Shown here: piece after piece, positions 34,796-47,689 of the stretch
Layout of the letters: each line of letters starts with the position of its first letter
Numbering within the stretch: position 1 is the first letter of the stretch
Assembly: GCA_032209605.1 (NCBI GenBank)
Contig: JASFXZ010000008.1
Coordinates: forward strand, 186,001-250,000
Reading direction: 5' to 3'
DNA from: Mactromeris polynyma
Taxonomy: Eukaryota > Mollusca > Bivalvia > Venerida > Mactridae
DNA: 64,000 nt
The notes under the pieces: model-generated
Databases searched by the model: none
The model's input: only the letters and a program-made list of their open reading frames with translations
Told to the model about the DNA's origin: nothing
Made by a program: the position numbers and the translations under genes

Positions 34796-35356
34796 ATAAT
34801 TTGGATTTAGCTGTTTATTCCATATTAATAGATACATTATCTTCTTTACTTATTACTTTATTCTTTATTTATTACAAGTTGTTGTCAAATCACATGCCCC
34901 GTATTCATAAAGAATTTCACGTCACTACTTAACAACTAAGATGTTGACTTTAAGTTTTATTAACTTAATTACCTTTATTACTTGAGGAAACTATGTTTTG
35001 GACCAGGCGAAAACTCAGATTTCAGTTAGAGTGATATTTCAAATGATACTTTAGTAAATACAATACCTGATCATAAGTTACGTCGAAAGAAGAATTTTCA
35101 GACAGAAATGATTTATGTTGACTTTTGAGCACCGTTTAATTGATATGTCTTACTTTCTGCTTTTAGATGCACGAATAACACCGAATTTAACAGCAAAAGC
35201 GTAATTCGTAATTGTTTCATTAATTTCAAATAACATCAACTGCATCGCCGATTTCTCCTCAATATTGTGTATGAATGTTATACTAACACGTAACATATTA
35301 TTATTACAGCATTAAATTGCCCGAGGGAAAAATCCTGTAAATTGATGTGTTTACAG

Positions 35357-35586
35357 ATTATAAATTTTGCAACAGTCACATCTACCAAACGTCTTCAGAG
35401 ACAAGATCAGACATCCGCTCTTCTTTCGAGAAATTCTGTGGTCGTAAATTAATGTTAAACGTAGCTGGGTTTAATTTGGTTACGCACCCTTCACAATCTG
35501 AACTACACTCCCTTCACAATTATGTGACTCTAATGACATTATTTCAAAACTGGAATATTCAACCGATGTGTAGAAGAGTACCGTGA
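35357..35586 (+). CDS. Candidate terminal exon, unknown protein
   Basis: After a good acceptor (GATGTGTTTACAG) an open frame of about 75 codons runs to TGA: KFCNSHIYQTSSETRSDIRS, SFEKFCGRKLMLNVAGFNLV, and so on to MCRRVP. Composition is protein-like and not skewed to AT-type residues. No matching upstream exon or family was recognised. Confidence 0.15.
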
Positions 35587-35689
35587 TATATGTCGTATTT
35601 TGGATGTTTTAACGGTAAAGATTCTATTTAAAAGATTGCGACAATGAAAGCTCCATGTTGAAAAAGTTGGAAACACCCACAAAAAGGGT

Positions 35690-35790
35690 TTGAACACCGC
35701 GCGGCGTTTGTTCCACTGTAACTTTACCTGCCATTTATGAAAGTGTCTTGTATTCCATCCCTTTTGTAATCATTTACATACATACATAAT
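35690..35790 (+). repeat. Family Q left-end fragment
   Basis: GGGTTTGAACACCGCGCGGC, GTTTGTTCCACTGTAAC, CTGCCATTTATGAAAGTGTC and TTGTATTCC match the first part of family Q. Confidence 0.5.
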
Positions 35791-36969
35791 ATATATATAT
35801 CTCCTGGATACTTTTAGGCGATTGTGATCTCTTTGTCAGGTGGAATTCCTGCAGCTCGACTTCTTAATTCAATGTTTAGTAACAGTGCCCTTAGATAAAG
35901 TCGCAGAAGCGTAACGTTGCCACAGGAAAGGGTTCAGCACCAAGTGTTGTGTAGGATGATAACAGCAAAAAGAAAGACTGATAAATTCCAGAATTGTGTC
36001 CATTTTAGTTCATATGTCGTCATTTCTTTTAAGTACATGGTTCGTCGCCATAACAACACGAAAACATGCAAATTTACCAAAGTATTAATTAGTGTCGTGT
36101 TGGCAACAAAGCAAAAACAATGCGACAAAGTGGGTTGGCGGGTTGAAGGCAAAAACCCATCAAAGTATCACTGTGCTAATATTATAAGAACGGAGCGAAG
36201 AGTTTTGAATATAATTTCCAAGATCTGACTATAATAACATCAGTGAGAAATGGAGAAGTAATCGGATAAACATTAATTTCGTATCCATTACAGTCATTCG
36301 AGAGAACATTCGGTGAGTGTTTCATCATAAATTAATTGATCTGAATAAAGCATCTTGAATGTCGCTTATGTCTGATAAAGATCAAGTATGTAACAAATAT
36401 TTGTATAACAAACCAGTACCATGAGGCGAATGCAGCATCTATCGTTGTCAATTACTCTCTATCTGATTGGCAAATACAGCTATAGATACACTTCACCTCC
36501 GTATCCTACTATGTTGATAATAAAACACATTCGTCTTAGGATACATACTCATTTGATATAACGTATTATCAAACAATAAACCGTTGGGTTAGGTTTTGGC
36601 TTTGTTTAACTCTCTCCACATGTGTTGTATGAGGTACATTACGCTACTTTAGTACAAACCAAAACGTGCGTGAAGATTTGAATGAGCACCAAATCCCAAT
36701 GAAAACTGCAGGCTCTACATTGCTCTGGGATACATAATATCACGGAAGAGAGCCATAATCACCCTGTATCGGAACCCTATCTCAACAATGGGCTATAAAG
36801 CATGTGAAACTGAGAGTGGACAGGTTTAAAAATTATCCACAGATGCCTGTTTTCATTAGATTTTTAAACAAATGTGTATGAGGACATTTCTCGACATTGG
36901 GACACTTTTTGACGAATCTAAATAGTTGAAAGAGGATCATGTAACGATGGTCATGCAAACATGGACAAG

Positions 36970-37212
36970 AGCCTTATCCAAAAACTTATTAAGACTGAAA
37001 CTTAGACTTTAAAATGTTCTTTTTGGCTCTTGTGTTGTTAAAACGCTATAGATTTCATGACAATTGATTTAAGTATAGAATGGATACCAACACTTATTCA
37101 GACGAAACTTCATTTGTTTAGATTAAATGTAAACAAAAGGCTGGTAACAATAACGTAATTTTTAAGTCCAAGTCTACGTTTCTGGCTTACAATGTTTGTG
37201 AATAAGGCCCAG
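36970..37212 (+). mobile_element. MITE family M, copy 2 with inverted termini
   Basis: Left end GCCTTATCCAAAAACTTATT AAGACTGAAACTTAGACTT; right end TAAGTCCAAGTCTACG then AATGTTTGTGAATAAGGCCC AG. The right end, reverse-complemented, matches the left end of copy 1 at 34399. No frame inside. At about 243 bp it is non-autonomous. Confidence 0.65.
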
Positions 37213-38309
37213 GAGTTTCTGACGTCACGATGTCTTATGATATATAACTTCAGATAGTTTTCAGCTGATATTTATTACTTAAACTTATTTATAACTCTCT
37301 TCGTTCAAATGCTTGGTCTTTTCCCATTGTCTCTACATCAACATACAATGATTGTGTAGACTCGATTAACATTTGTATATCAGAAGAACCCTTATCAAAT
37401 GCAGCTCGTAGTACGGATGATTGGCATACAACGTAGGTCCTCTTTGGCACCCGAGCTGACACTCAATGGTCGTTTGAACCTAATTTATTTCGACACTAGA
37501 CGGCTAAGAAGACGAGTTATGCATATATTATATATATATTTGGATTTTCAAGAACTGTAAGTCTACTGACTGGAACAATTTGGCTGTTTGTCAGAGGTAA
37601 CAGCAGTCGCGTTATGTTATTTACTTATATTCTTGCCATGGAATTTAACCAGGGATTAGCAATTGGCTGTATCAGGACAATTGTTATTTTATCAACTATC
37701 TGAATTGGAAACAGCGGTGAATGTAAAAGAATATAACAAAAAATGCATGTACAACCACATCGAAGGAAAGCTAGCGAACAAATGAAAATGTTGTCATAAG
37801 GTTATACAGCATAGTTTCAGTTCGATTTTCCCGTGTGGTTGTCTCCCATTTCGCTTCTACTGCAAAATGTAGACTGCGGTTTTTGATAGTTAAGGTCAAA
37901 TATATTACAAACATAACTATAATAAAACCAGTTGTACAATATTAGTAATATCAAAATTATTCCAATGTGCATAATCCTGAAATTTATCACATTTAGGATG
38001 AAGATGTTTATATATTTTCTTTGTAATACAATAACGTTTGTTTCGTTGACTGCTGCTTTCAAGTGAAATTGGGAAAACAACTTTTTTGGAAACACATGCA
38101 GACATGAAAGATAGGTTATCGAAATTAATCTCACTACATCTTCTCAGTGTTTTCATTTCATTTTAAAGGATATTGGGGTTTATGCATTGGTTCCTAATCA
38201 CTTGCCGAAATAATTTGAAAAAAAACACAACTAGCTAGTCCCAACCCTCATAATGGTTACATGATACAATGCATACTCCATAAAACAGACAGAAGATAAC
38301 GCGTGTGTT
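37213..38309. other. AT-rich stretch without recognised feature
   Basis: Two overlapping minus-strand frames at 37817-38156 include a hydrophobic run (IGIILILLILYNWFYYSY), but no homology, splice context or repeat match supports them. Confidence 0.35.
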
Positions 38310-38540
38310 GGATTTGTACATACTAATATACTTATATATGTTATGCATCATTAAATGTGATAATGATTTGGAATGCTCATAAAAACTTTATAATAACATT
38401 TTAAGTGTATTTATAATGCATACTTGCACGACAGGGCGTCTTGCAAACTAGATCTACGCTGTGGAAAAAAGTGGGTCGGCGTAACACCATCGGTTTAGGA
38501 TGAAAAAAGTGGTATTGTTATTCGATTAGAAGTGCGAAAG
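38310..38540 (+). repeat. Dispersed repeat P, copy 2
   Basis: Partner of 26840-27065; see the ordered landmarks there. Contains ATGCATCATTAAATGTGATA, TGGAATGCTCATAAAAACTT and GTCGGCGTAACACCATCGG. Confidence 0.6.
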
Positions 38541-38650
38541 TGGCAACGAAATTGCAACAATCATAAAACATGGCCTCCCACAAGGATTCTTTGGATGTAG
38601 ATAAAGACAAAAAAATAACGGGAATGGGGAGCAGAAAAAATAAACGCGGC

Positions 38651-38840
38651 GATAAAATTGAAATCGTAAACTATTTGCTAAAACTAAATGTAACGGAAAT
38701 TAGAAACAAAAAATAAAGCACGTAGTGTGTATAGATAAAATTGAAATAGTAAATTATTTACTTAAACTAAATGTAACGGAAATTAGGAACAAAAATGAAA
38801 GCAGGTAGGGTATATAGATAACATTGAAATAGTAAATTGC
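38651..38840 (+). repeat. 83-bp tandem repeat, about 2.3 copies
   Basis: Units start GATAAAATTGAAATCGTAAA at 38651, GATAAAATTGAAATAGTAAA at 38734 and GATAACATTGAAATAGTAAA at 38817. Each full unit contains AACTAAATGTAACGGAAATT. Spacing is 83 in both intervals. Confidence 0.88.
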
Positions 38841-39074
38841 GTATGAAAAGTTAAACGATGGTGGTATATATAGTCTAGTATTTTTAACAACCTTTGCCAA
38901 AATATATGAAATTGTATCATTTATACTGGTTCTGAACTTATTCTGTTGCAAGTATTTGATCGTCACCAAGCAGATGATTGTAGCCAATTTACCAGACACG
39001 TCATTGTATATGGAACTTTCGTATGATGTAAACTAATACATAACCTACTAGGCTGTAACCACAATGTCGCTCAG

Positions 39075-39260
39075 TATATGCCACGTACATGTACAATGTG
39101 CACAGACAACCCAAAAACGCAAAAAGTCACAAAAATATAAACACAAATAAGTAAAGACAAAATGAACAACTAAACGCAAGACAAAGATATAATGAATGAG
39201 TGAAAATAGGAGTATCGTCTTGAAACAATATGTGACAAAAACATCGCCCTGTGGAACTTA
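39075..39260 (-). repeat. Family Q copy, minus orientation
   Basis: The reverse complement reads CCACAGGGCGATGTTTTTGT CAC, then GGAGTATCGTC-like and TTCACTCATTCATTATATCT TTGTCTTGCG, followed by a TGTGCACATTGTACATGTAC block. This is the family order inverted. Confidence 0.55.
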
Positions 39261-39688
39261 ACTATACTTTCGGTTACATGATGGGTAGCAATAAATGACT
39301 TATTCCATAGTTTCAGTTACAGTAACTACATGAATACATTTACAGATAGCCACAATGATAATTTATATTTACGTTAGTTTTGGCAATTTGTTTCGCAAAT
39401 GTAACCAAGTCAATGTAAGTTTATGAATAAATGTTCAAATCAAGACAATAAATCGACTAAAAAGACAAGAACATTGTTGTATTCAGTGAGATGTTGGCAC
39501 GATATATTACGTATTTCACTCATACTTATCATTGTTGATTAATGAAAAAAGTTACCGTCAGAATATATCGTGTCTTCAATGCAGCGTGGCACTGCAGAGT
39601 ATACTCATAATTCTTCATTGATAAGGGCCAGTGTGTAACGTAATGTATACAAACTTTCGTGAGTGTTTATGTGAAAACCACATGAACG

Positions 39689-39742
39689 GCGTTAATATGC
39701 TCACCCGGTACAACAGCGTTAATATGCTCACCCGGTACAACA
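39689..39742 (+). repeat. 27-bp perfect tandem duplication
   Basis: GCGTTAATATGCTCACCCGG TACAACA occurs twice back to back with no mismatch, at 39689-39715 and 39716-39742. A recent local slippage event. Confidence 0.95.
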
Positions 39743-40184
39743 CCCAATTGTTAATATTGCGAGACGTTCTAGTACTGTTATTCGTAATTATTGGCTATAA
39801 TAATCAAGTGCAATCCAAGTTGTCTGTTGCTTGCAGAAGAGCTTGTAACAAATACGTAAAACGCAGGAATGCGTGTTCGCTCAACTGACCACTGTTTATA
39901 GAATAAGGCCATTACAAATTCTGTCTATGTTTAGCGTCAGCTTCATTTCTCGAAATCTCAGGCAGGAAAAAAAGCATCGATAAAAAATTCATTTGCATCG
40001 ACAACATCTTTTTTTCATAAATATAATTTCTTTAAAAGATTGTAACGATATAATGCCGCCCTTCCAAACTACTAGTAAATGTAAAGGTGATTGGACTTTC
40101 CCTGTTCCGTCAATTAGATTTGTTCATCTGATTCTGCTATTTTTGTAGATTCAGAATGATTTTCTTGCCTTCAGTGGTACTTTA

Positions 40185-40440
40185 TAACAATTGGATTTCA
40201 ATAATTTATATGACATTTCTGATTCTTCGCGTGTTAGCTGTCGTAAGCGTAATGTTGCTTGGACAAAAGACATAATAACAGGAAGCATGCTGCAGCCTTT
40301 TTGTTAATTTATTATCACCTCCAGTAATTTGAAAAATGTATGAAGCAGTGTTGAACCATACCTTGCCTGAGGCGCTCGAAAATAATGTTATCACTTCCTT
40401 GATGTTGTTAGAAATTATGCTAGTATAAGGCATGTGCTTA
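40185..40440 (+). repeat. Dispersed repeat T, copy 1
   Basis: Shares ordered landmarks with 53235-53510 and 61065-61330: a TCTGATTCTTCGCGTGTTAG-type start, CTGTCGT, AATGTTGC, GACAAAAGACATAATAACAG GA, then AACCATACCTTGCC. Diverged from both. No terminal repeats fixed and no frame. Confidence 0.6.
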
Positions 40441-40834
40441 TTGTTTCTGGGATGGTGACAGTGATCACTCTAGTCTGCTTTTTAAAAAGAAATGACTTTA
40501 AGAAACATTTTACCCAAGACGGTAACAACGCTAACATCATGTGTCGAAAATTTAGTAGCCTTCTCTGTGTATTGAATTGGGCTTTACGTCTTACCAAGAT
40601 TTTCGGTTATTTGTAGATCGTATTTACTTGCATCATATATAGTACTGACAAAATGTATACATATAATATCACGTCGTTGATACGTAATGTCACAGAACTA
40701 TTGCACGTAATCAAGGAGAGAGTGCTATGAAATCGAGTCCAGATTCGTTTGATGTAGGATAAAATCGTTTCCAAATACTCCAAGGGTTGTATGCAAGTGA
40801 TTTCAACCAAATAAGTTCAGACTATTTCTCCTTA

Positions 40835-41085
40835 TTGTTGGTATGCTGCTGTTGTTGTTGCTATTGTTACCCTTCTTGACACTGTTGACTTCGTTGCTGA
40901 TGATCTTACCGATGTTCATGTTTCGACCATTGTCATGGTCGTATGTTGTTATGACTGTTGCTATGAAGTTTTTGCTGTTGTTATTGCTGCTCCTCGTGAG
41001 TTTGCCGTCATTCTTGTTGACAGCTATGTTAATTATTTGTCTGGTGTTGTTTTGTTGATGTTCTAATTGTAATAATGATGGCGTT
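40835..41085 (+). repeat. Degenerate TTG/CTG trinucleotide low-complexity region
   Basis: Rich in GTT, TTG, CTG and TGC triplets (CTGCTGTTGTTGTTGCTATT and GTTTTTGCTGTTGTTATTGC). The leucine-rich frame through it (MLLLLLLLLPFLTLL) is a by-product of the repeat, not evidence for a membrane protein. Confidence 0.75.
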
Positions 41086-42900
41086 TATTATGAGTAGTTA
41101 TTGCTAACTCTATGCATATCATAAGTACCCTAAGCGTACATTCTAAATAAATAAATGATCTCTGAAGGTAATGGAAATCGTACTGGCACCTTGAATATTG
41201 CCTTCCGGTAGTATGAATAAAAGGAAGAGGGCAACATAAAATTGCGGTAGTATGTTTGCTTCTTCGAACCGGTGTATAATCTTCTCTTTGACTTCTGAAT
41301 GCTCGGACTTTTTTGTAATTTGGTCAGAATTCACGTTAGTACATTGCAGCACGGAATGCTTTCAAATGTGAATTTTGTTATTGTAAACATGATGCCATAT
41401 GGATAGACACTCGTAATATTTTTGCAGCAAATTCGTAAAGCATCTCATATTCAACATTCTAATTGCTGGAAAATTGTTAATGCACAAAGTTTTAAGTAAT
41501 GGCTAAGAAGGTAAAAGAGTGTTGGCAAAATAAATAGATCGAAGTATTCTGACTTTTAGTAAATAGTAACTTTTATTACGCAAAACCGTGCAGGAATTAT
41601 TAAATGGCTTTAATATGTTATTTTTGGAAATAGTATCCAACCTGGTCTGCAGGTGTTGTATTAAGTACAGAAACGCATAGCTGAGTAAATGTCATCACAT
41701 TTCCAAGTAGAAATATAAAAGTGCCACACACAAGACGGACAGCCATTTCCAAAGCATAATACGACATGAAATACAAATGACATTTCTGCTCTACGTCTCC
41801 GCCTAGATGTGTTGAAAACAAATGTATTGTTACGTATATAAGACAAAACATTTGATGCCGCCTAGATGGTATGTAATGTACCAGTAACGTCGTTATTTAT
41901 TTAAGATATTGTAAACATCCGCGGATTTACTTGAGTAACACATCGTTAGTATTTCACTGTGAATTTTGCTCTGACAACCACCTTTGATGTTGTCTTTTTG
42001 GAGATAGCGATCTCCTATGTTATAAACAAGCAAACACAACGTGATGTATTCAACATCTTTCTTCGCCAATATTCCTCCCTATCTGATTGGCAATTGTACA
42101 CCGGTATGTTTGTTGAGAATACACGGAACGTGTTTTAGATTGATACATTAGTATCGTCAGTTTACGTCGAAATAATATACTTTACGTTCTCGTTGGTTTT
42201 CAATAGTGAATTGTACGAATTATCCTTTATTAAAGGGTGCACTTATTTACCCGTATCTACATGTTCGATTTAAAAAATGACATTTTGTTGAATAAGAATT
42301 TTACTATATGAAGAACAATGTATTAGCAATGTATAAGCACACACTTTTGACCGAAACCGCGGGACGTATATGACAAGGGACATTTCATTCATAAAACACG
42401 GCCTCCCTGGTTTAATTAGTTTAATTAGTGTATGTATTAGAAAGATTAAATATACTTCGCAAGAACAACGTTGGTCGACTGAATTATTTCGTTTATCCTT
42501 AAAATCGACCCCTCACTTGTTGATCACCTACAACGAGTGACCAAGTCCGTGTACCTGTCAGAAAAGCTATAGAGTTACGGTAATTGAATTGTCGAAATAT
42601 CTGCTAATCTATCTTGGAATCATTTGTTCAATCCCTAGGAAACTTTGTCATAATGTTACGGACATAATTTCTCATGGGACCTGGCCGTATCGAGGATATT
42701 TTGTGACGGTTTGGCATTTTTTTTATATATGCATATGTTCACGTTTATTACCAAAGTGTTGGATTTGTATGGAAACGTGTGCTTTCGAAGGTTCATAACC
42801 TGATTCGTTGGTACCATGTGCCAGATTTACAGTAAAAATGTAGTCTACATCCCTACAACATTTTCTTACATGTTTCCTAAAACCACAAATACAAGTGTCT
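41086..42900. other. AT-rich stretch without recognised feature
   Basis: Contains TTTAATTAG twice in tandem near 42412-42429 and a TATCTGATTGGCAA motif at 42081 that recurs at 36463. No gene-like frame was found. Confidence 0.4.
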
Positions 42901-42969
42901 GCTACGCGTATTTTCTGTTTGACATACGCACCGATTTAGCGCTAGCATAGAAAACACTTGTATCCGACT

Positions 42970-43090
42970 CGCAGTAACTAACTTTTTTTAATGTGATTCC
43001 GCCAAGCCCGGATGAGAAAGGAGGAGGGTTTTGCTTCGGGTTAGCACCCCTACCACGTAGACAAGAATACGCTACAGAAACCAACACCAC
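42970..43090 (+). other. Possible retroelement remnant
   Basis: A less AT-rich stretch with GAAAGGAGGAGGGTTTTGCT, TCGGGTTAGCACCCCTACCA CGTAGAC, then ATACGCTACAGAAACC. The wording resembles sequence found in leader regions of invertebrate non-LTR elements, but I could not pin it to a family. It lies just upstream of the LINE ORF fragment and may belong to another insertion. Confidence 0.25.
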
Positions 43091-43122
43091 AAAAAGACAC
43101 CAACACCTTAACCAATTTTTTT

Positions 43123-43539
43123 AACAGTACGTCTTATTTCTTAAGCGGTGTTAACTTGATCAAAGCAATGTTTCTGGATTTTCAACAAGTGTTTAATCTA
43201 GCAACATACAATCCCCATGAACCATGGGGGGGAATTAAATCAGATGTAATCACTAATGTAATAATCTCAAAAAAGGACAACAAGCAGGAAACTAGTGGCT
43301 TTTGGACTTACAATCAAAGTGAAGATGAAAACACAAACGTTATTAACCACATTTTAATATTAGCACAATACTACACTCATAGTTGCAAATACTCTAAAAG
43401 AATACCGGAAACCTACTCGTTTACATTACAAAATGTAACTCTGTACAGACGCATCGATATTGAAAAGAAGATATCAAGTATGCAAGACATATTTGATCAT
43501 TTTAACCTGAAATGGAATATGTTCATACCTAATACTTAA
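43123..43539 (+). pseudogene. C-terminal part of an L1/Tx1-like non-LTR retrotransposon ORF2
   Basis: An open frame of about 138 codons ends at a TAA at 43537. Its second half, NTNVINHILILAQYYTHSCK YSKRIPETYSF ... DIEKKISSMQDIF then HFNLKWNMF, fits the conserved tail downstream of the reverse transcriptase in L1-like ORF2: a hydrophobic 'nhilLlaKyyIyxck' helix, a Pro-x-x-x-x-F step, then 'E...K...F..KWn'. No reverse transcriptase core lies upstream, so the element is 5'-truncated. The surviving frame has no internal stop. The call rests on pattern memory, not an alignment. Confidence 0.58.
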
Positions 43540-44408
43540 AACATACCATGCATGATTTTTGTTATATTTGCCAGACAAGGCGATTAAGATCTTAAAGTTC
43601 ACTTTATTATTCGACTCTTATACCTTTTATATTCTTCATATTCTTTCTTTATTCTGTACAATTATAAGTTAACTGACAACTTTGATATGTCTAATTGAAT
43701 TAAGTGTTGAATTAAGTGTTAACTTCATTGCTTTGTAAAGTATATTGTTGGATGCCCTCGATACTATCGAGGCGAAGAAAATAAAAGTTATCTTAAGAAT
43801 GTGATCCCACCAGGTGCTGTCTAGTTGTATACTTAAATGCAATGCATATATACAGAACATAAACTAAAATATTTTCAGGATTGAGTTTTGACGTATATTG
43901 TAGAGTAAACAAGTACGTAAATTGTAATGACGATATCCTTAATGTATTTTGACAATAACATTCTGCACACTATTGAGAACTTCGATGTTACAGGACTTGA
44001 GTTTTGACATACTTTGTTTATTCCACTGGCATTTATTGCCTCTTAAATAGAATGGTTACTTCAAACTATTTTCAAGATGTTTGTTTGTTTTCAATAAAAC
44101 TTCAGTAAATTATTACTTGTTAAAACAAACATTTAGATTGCCAGTTCAGTATCAGATACTTTGGCATGTGCACCAAAGAAAGTTCACAACGAAGTATTTT
44201 AACACTACAAGCATTCAGTCCAATAACGTAAAAGTCATAAATTTCCTTTATTTCAAATTTCAGAAGGTGATGTTTTTGCAATAAATGCCAGTGCTTTTGG
44301 GTTATTTCAGCTATCTTATTACCTGTCATTTGATACCTTATGTTAGTAAATTCCTTTACAGCAGAATAATTTGTATTCCCATATAACTGGGGCATTTTGA
44401 TTTACCCG
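43540..44408. other. AT-rich stretch without recognised feature
   Basis: Presumably includes the 3' untranslated end of the retroelement at its left border. No poly-A or tandem tail was found. AATTAAGTGTTGAATTAAGT GTT near 43697-43719 is a small local duplication. Confidence 0.35.
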
Positions 44409-44436
44409 TGTCCGTCCGTCCTTCCGTCTGTCCGTC
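44409..44436 (+). repeat. Imperfect (GTCC)n microsatellite
   Basis: GTGTCCGTCCGTCCTTCCGT followed by CTGTCCGTCGT. Short and imperfect. Such runs often lie inside transposable elements, but no borders are visible here. Confidence 0.8.
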
Positions 44437-44439
44437 GTA

Positions 44440-47170
44440 TATGTCGTTCAGATCTCGGAAACTATATGTGTTAAGAGTAATAATGACTATAGGAATATTA
44501 GTCATCACGTATTATTTCGCATCATTTCTTTTTCAGTTGCAATTGTAACGTACCTTAATTGAGTAAATGTGGGGCACCTGTGTCCTGTGGACACATTTAT
44601 TTCTTATTTGAGTTAATGTTCCTATCCCATCTTGGCCGTGAGGGAATCTGTTTAATTGTATGCGGGTGAACAAGTTAGTACTGGTTGGAAACCGAGTGTA
44701 TATATCAAAATACTGGTGAGAAAACATTACACAGCCCGATCCAATGTATACATCTTGCTTTGCTTCTATGAGCTATACAGTACCACATCAAAACCACATC
44801 CTCATAACTTCACATAGAAATGAGAATAGATTTCATGATGGAGATTAACTTACATTCGATCAACAAATTAATGTATCTTGCTTATGGAACATTTAGGATG
44901 ATGATAGCTATCTAACATGCAATATTGTAATTTCTATTGCATTAAAATATATATAAAATACATTTACTCAGCATGTTGCCGATAACTCTTTATACCGTCT
45001 TCAACATTACATAATATTTATATGTGATGTAATCCATAAAATGCATCGATGGGAATGTAATTAGTTGAAAATGGTTTATTTTACATCGATTGGTAAACAA
45101 GTTATTACTACTTATATAAATCACTTCCGGTGAGTGTTTCTTGCAATTCCTCGCGTGAATAAGGGATTCTAAAACCTTCGTGGAAGTTGCATAGGGTGAA
45201 ATTGGACTCCTAGACTTCAGGGTCAGGATTCTGTCACTATATCCCTAGACAACCATGTTGCCCTAAAGGAGGGATATAACTGTTTGCTGTTGCAGCTTAA
45301 TCCCCGTTCAGAAATTTAATTCAAATAACCGTGATTAATAGTAAAACTGAACCAAAAACATATTGTTTGAGAGATAAAGACATGACTTCGATTTGAACAG
45401 AAACGAGAATACCGTCAAACGAATAATGTTTCGTAAGCTTTTTGGCTGGCTGTGCGTTTTGTATGTGACGTTTTTGCTTGATTTCTGTCTTTGGAATGTG
45501 CAGTTCCCTATATCTACTTCACCCTTCCTTCTATATCCACTTTTTAAATTGTCAAATATTTGTGCATTTCTTTACATATCCAGTACATCTCAAAATTACG
45601 AGAACAAACACCGAGAGTTAGTTCATAAAAGTCATGATTTAAAGCGCTTCAAATTATTCTACACATATTTGTTTATATACGTCTGTAATGGAATGTACGG
45701 GACTTAAAACATGTTTCGAGACATAAGTGAAAATTTGCTGGAATGGAGAAACATGTCATAGTGATACAGACAAGAGATTTGAACATATCACGATGTCGTC
45801 ATGTTTAAAAACCCTAGTGCCGCTGTAAACACAGACCGTTCCAAGTCGGTGCTTTAAGGACTACTCGCTTTGTGTGCACGCCATTGCCTTGTGAATAGGT
45901 CACTTTATATTTATTGAAGAGACCATACCATATATATCCGTTTTATGACTTTTAATTTTAGGGTTATTAGTGGTGATCTGTCGTAAAATTCACGTGAGAA
46001 TCAATATGGATTAATGCATTCTGAACAGTTGTACGAAGAAAGTATTTATGTGATGGTGTTTGCATTTTTGTATTTTTATTCACTGTTAAATAATATCAAA
46101 AAAATCTAAGTGACCAATAAGAATTTTTGCTGAGCGTATTCATTCTAAATGTTACTAGATCTTGCTAGTTGCTAGTCTTATTTAGTCAGATTGAAGCTGT
46201 TAATTGTCGGTTCATTTTGCATCGCTGTTAGCGTCAACAGAACAAATCTGCATTGTTCAACCACCTCATAATGTTCGGTAAATGTTGCCTGGAACAGATT
46301 TCTAATTAACTACTAGGCCTAATACTTTTACGGAGGAAATAACTTTTATTTGAATATTGCTAGAACATTGAAGCACATGAATATATATATAATATATACA
46401 CCATAATAACATTTATTTAATGTATGTCTCGGGTAACAAGTTTGTGATGGTTTGCTTATTTCAAATTTAGAAACATCAAATAAGACAACTGAGTGCCGAA
46501 ATATAATAAAAACGTAATAAATACCAGACGTATACAAGAAAAATACAATAAGAAAATTAAAGTTGATAATAATTCAGCTTACTCTGTAACTGTTGGCATT
46601 CTAATCTTTCTCCTGATAACGGCATCAAATTTCGTGCCAGAAATATTCTCGTACGATAAAATCTGGAGAAATCGGTGTGAATTTATATCTTGTAGATTTG
46701 GCAAAGTACTGCTTAAATAACATGATCTGTTCTATTGTAGTGTGATGTATAAATAGTTTTATTTAGATATAAAAAGATACACAATTGAATTTGACGGGAA
46801 AGCGTAATATATATGGCACGATAAAAAATCTAGGCCATAAGCTTGCAACTTCATGATGATGTATGCTGTAAGTTATCGATCTAACTTGTCATTTTATTAT
46901 CAGTATAGTGCTGTTGCTGATTTAGTGTTTTATCATGTTATCGGTTTGAGAATTTACAGACTTTGTTTACAATCTTACCTGTAACAATTCAGTGGTGTTG
47001 TAGTAAAGTTACTATTTTGGTTTATATGAAAAATAAGTAGTTGCAAGGAAACAAAGAAACATCAACCTACGAAACATTAGTAGATGAGGAATTAGGGCAC
47101 ACATCTATGGTAATGGGGAAGTAAGGAATTTGAATATGTTCATACGTACGCGTATTTAACGGTTAATAAA
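44440..47170. other. AT-rich stretch with weak Q fragments
   Basis: Weak family Q matches lie at about 45435-45480 (GGCTGGCTGTGCGTTTTGTA TGTGACG) and 45805-45900 (AGTGCCGCTG, ACAGACCGTTCCAAGTCGGT). The 104-residue frame at 45393-45707 overlaps the first and is not trusted. A frame at 46505-46720 holds one hydrophobic run (VTVGILIFLLITA), without other support. Confidence 0.35.
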
Positions 47171-47329
47171 GACGACTGTGGTGCTAATTTATCAAAGTAT
47201 GACTTTAATTGACGTGCGAATAATAAATATGAATGTTGCATTTGCATTATTAAGCCCATCCAATATATGCATATTTTCAACTGATGCAACTTCAAGCAAT
47301 TTTATTCAGTTGCGATGGAAGTCGTGTTT

Positions 47330-47640
47330 TGTTTCGGCGCAGCTATGGTTTTGCTATTTGCATATCAGTGAAGGGTAAACCAATCAAATATTACGTTAAC
47401 CGCCAAGGCAAATTCTCTTTAACCGAACAACGTTTGTAACCTTGACGCGGATTGATAAACCTTTCGGTAAAGGGAACGTTACCTTACCGAAATCTACTGA
47501 ATTTCGGCGAATTTACTGAAATCCATTTTGGATCTGGAATGACCAGCAATCGTTACGATCTCGGCATTTTGTATGTTGCACAACAAATCTTAACCTTCAA
47601 ATTGCGCCGACCATCTGTTCTTCAAGATAATTCTTGTTTC
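47330..47640 (+). repeat. Dispersed repeat I, plus copy of an inverted pair
   Basis: Matches the reverse complement of 56550-56795: GCATATCAGTG, TACGTTAACC, TTTGTAACCTTGACGCGGAT TG, ATGACCAGCAATCGTTACGA TCTCGGCA, then GTTGCACAACAAATCTTAAC. Frames in it are not shared. Confidence 0.7.
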
Positions 47641-47689
47641 TAATTAATAAACACCACACCATTTTGCAATCAGACATCCAAGTTCTGTT

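Noticed and set aside
35917..36228. 103-codon basic frame
   Set aside because: No family, no splice sites or repeat support; overlaps an equally long frame on the other strand.
40843..41058. Poly-leucine 71-codon frame resembling a membrane protein
   Set aside because: Arises from TTG/CTG-rich low-complexity DNA.
45393..45707. 104-codon hydrophobic frame
   Set aside because: Overlaps a Q fragment and has composition expected of random AT-rich DNA.
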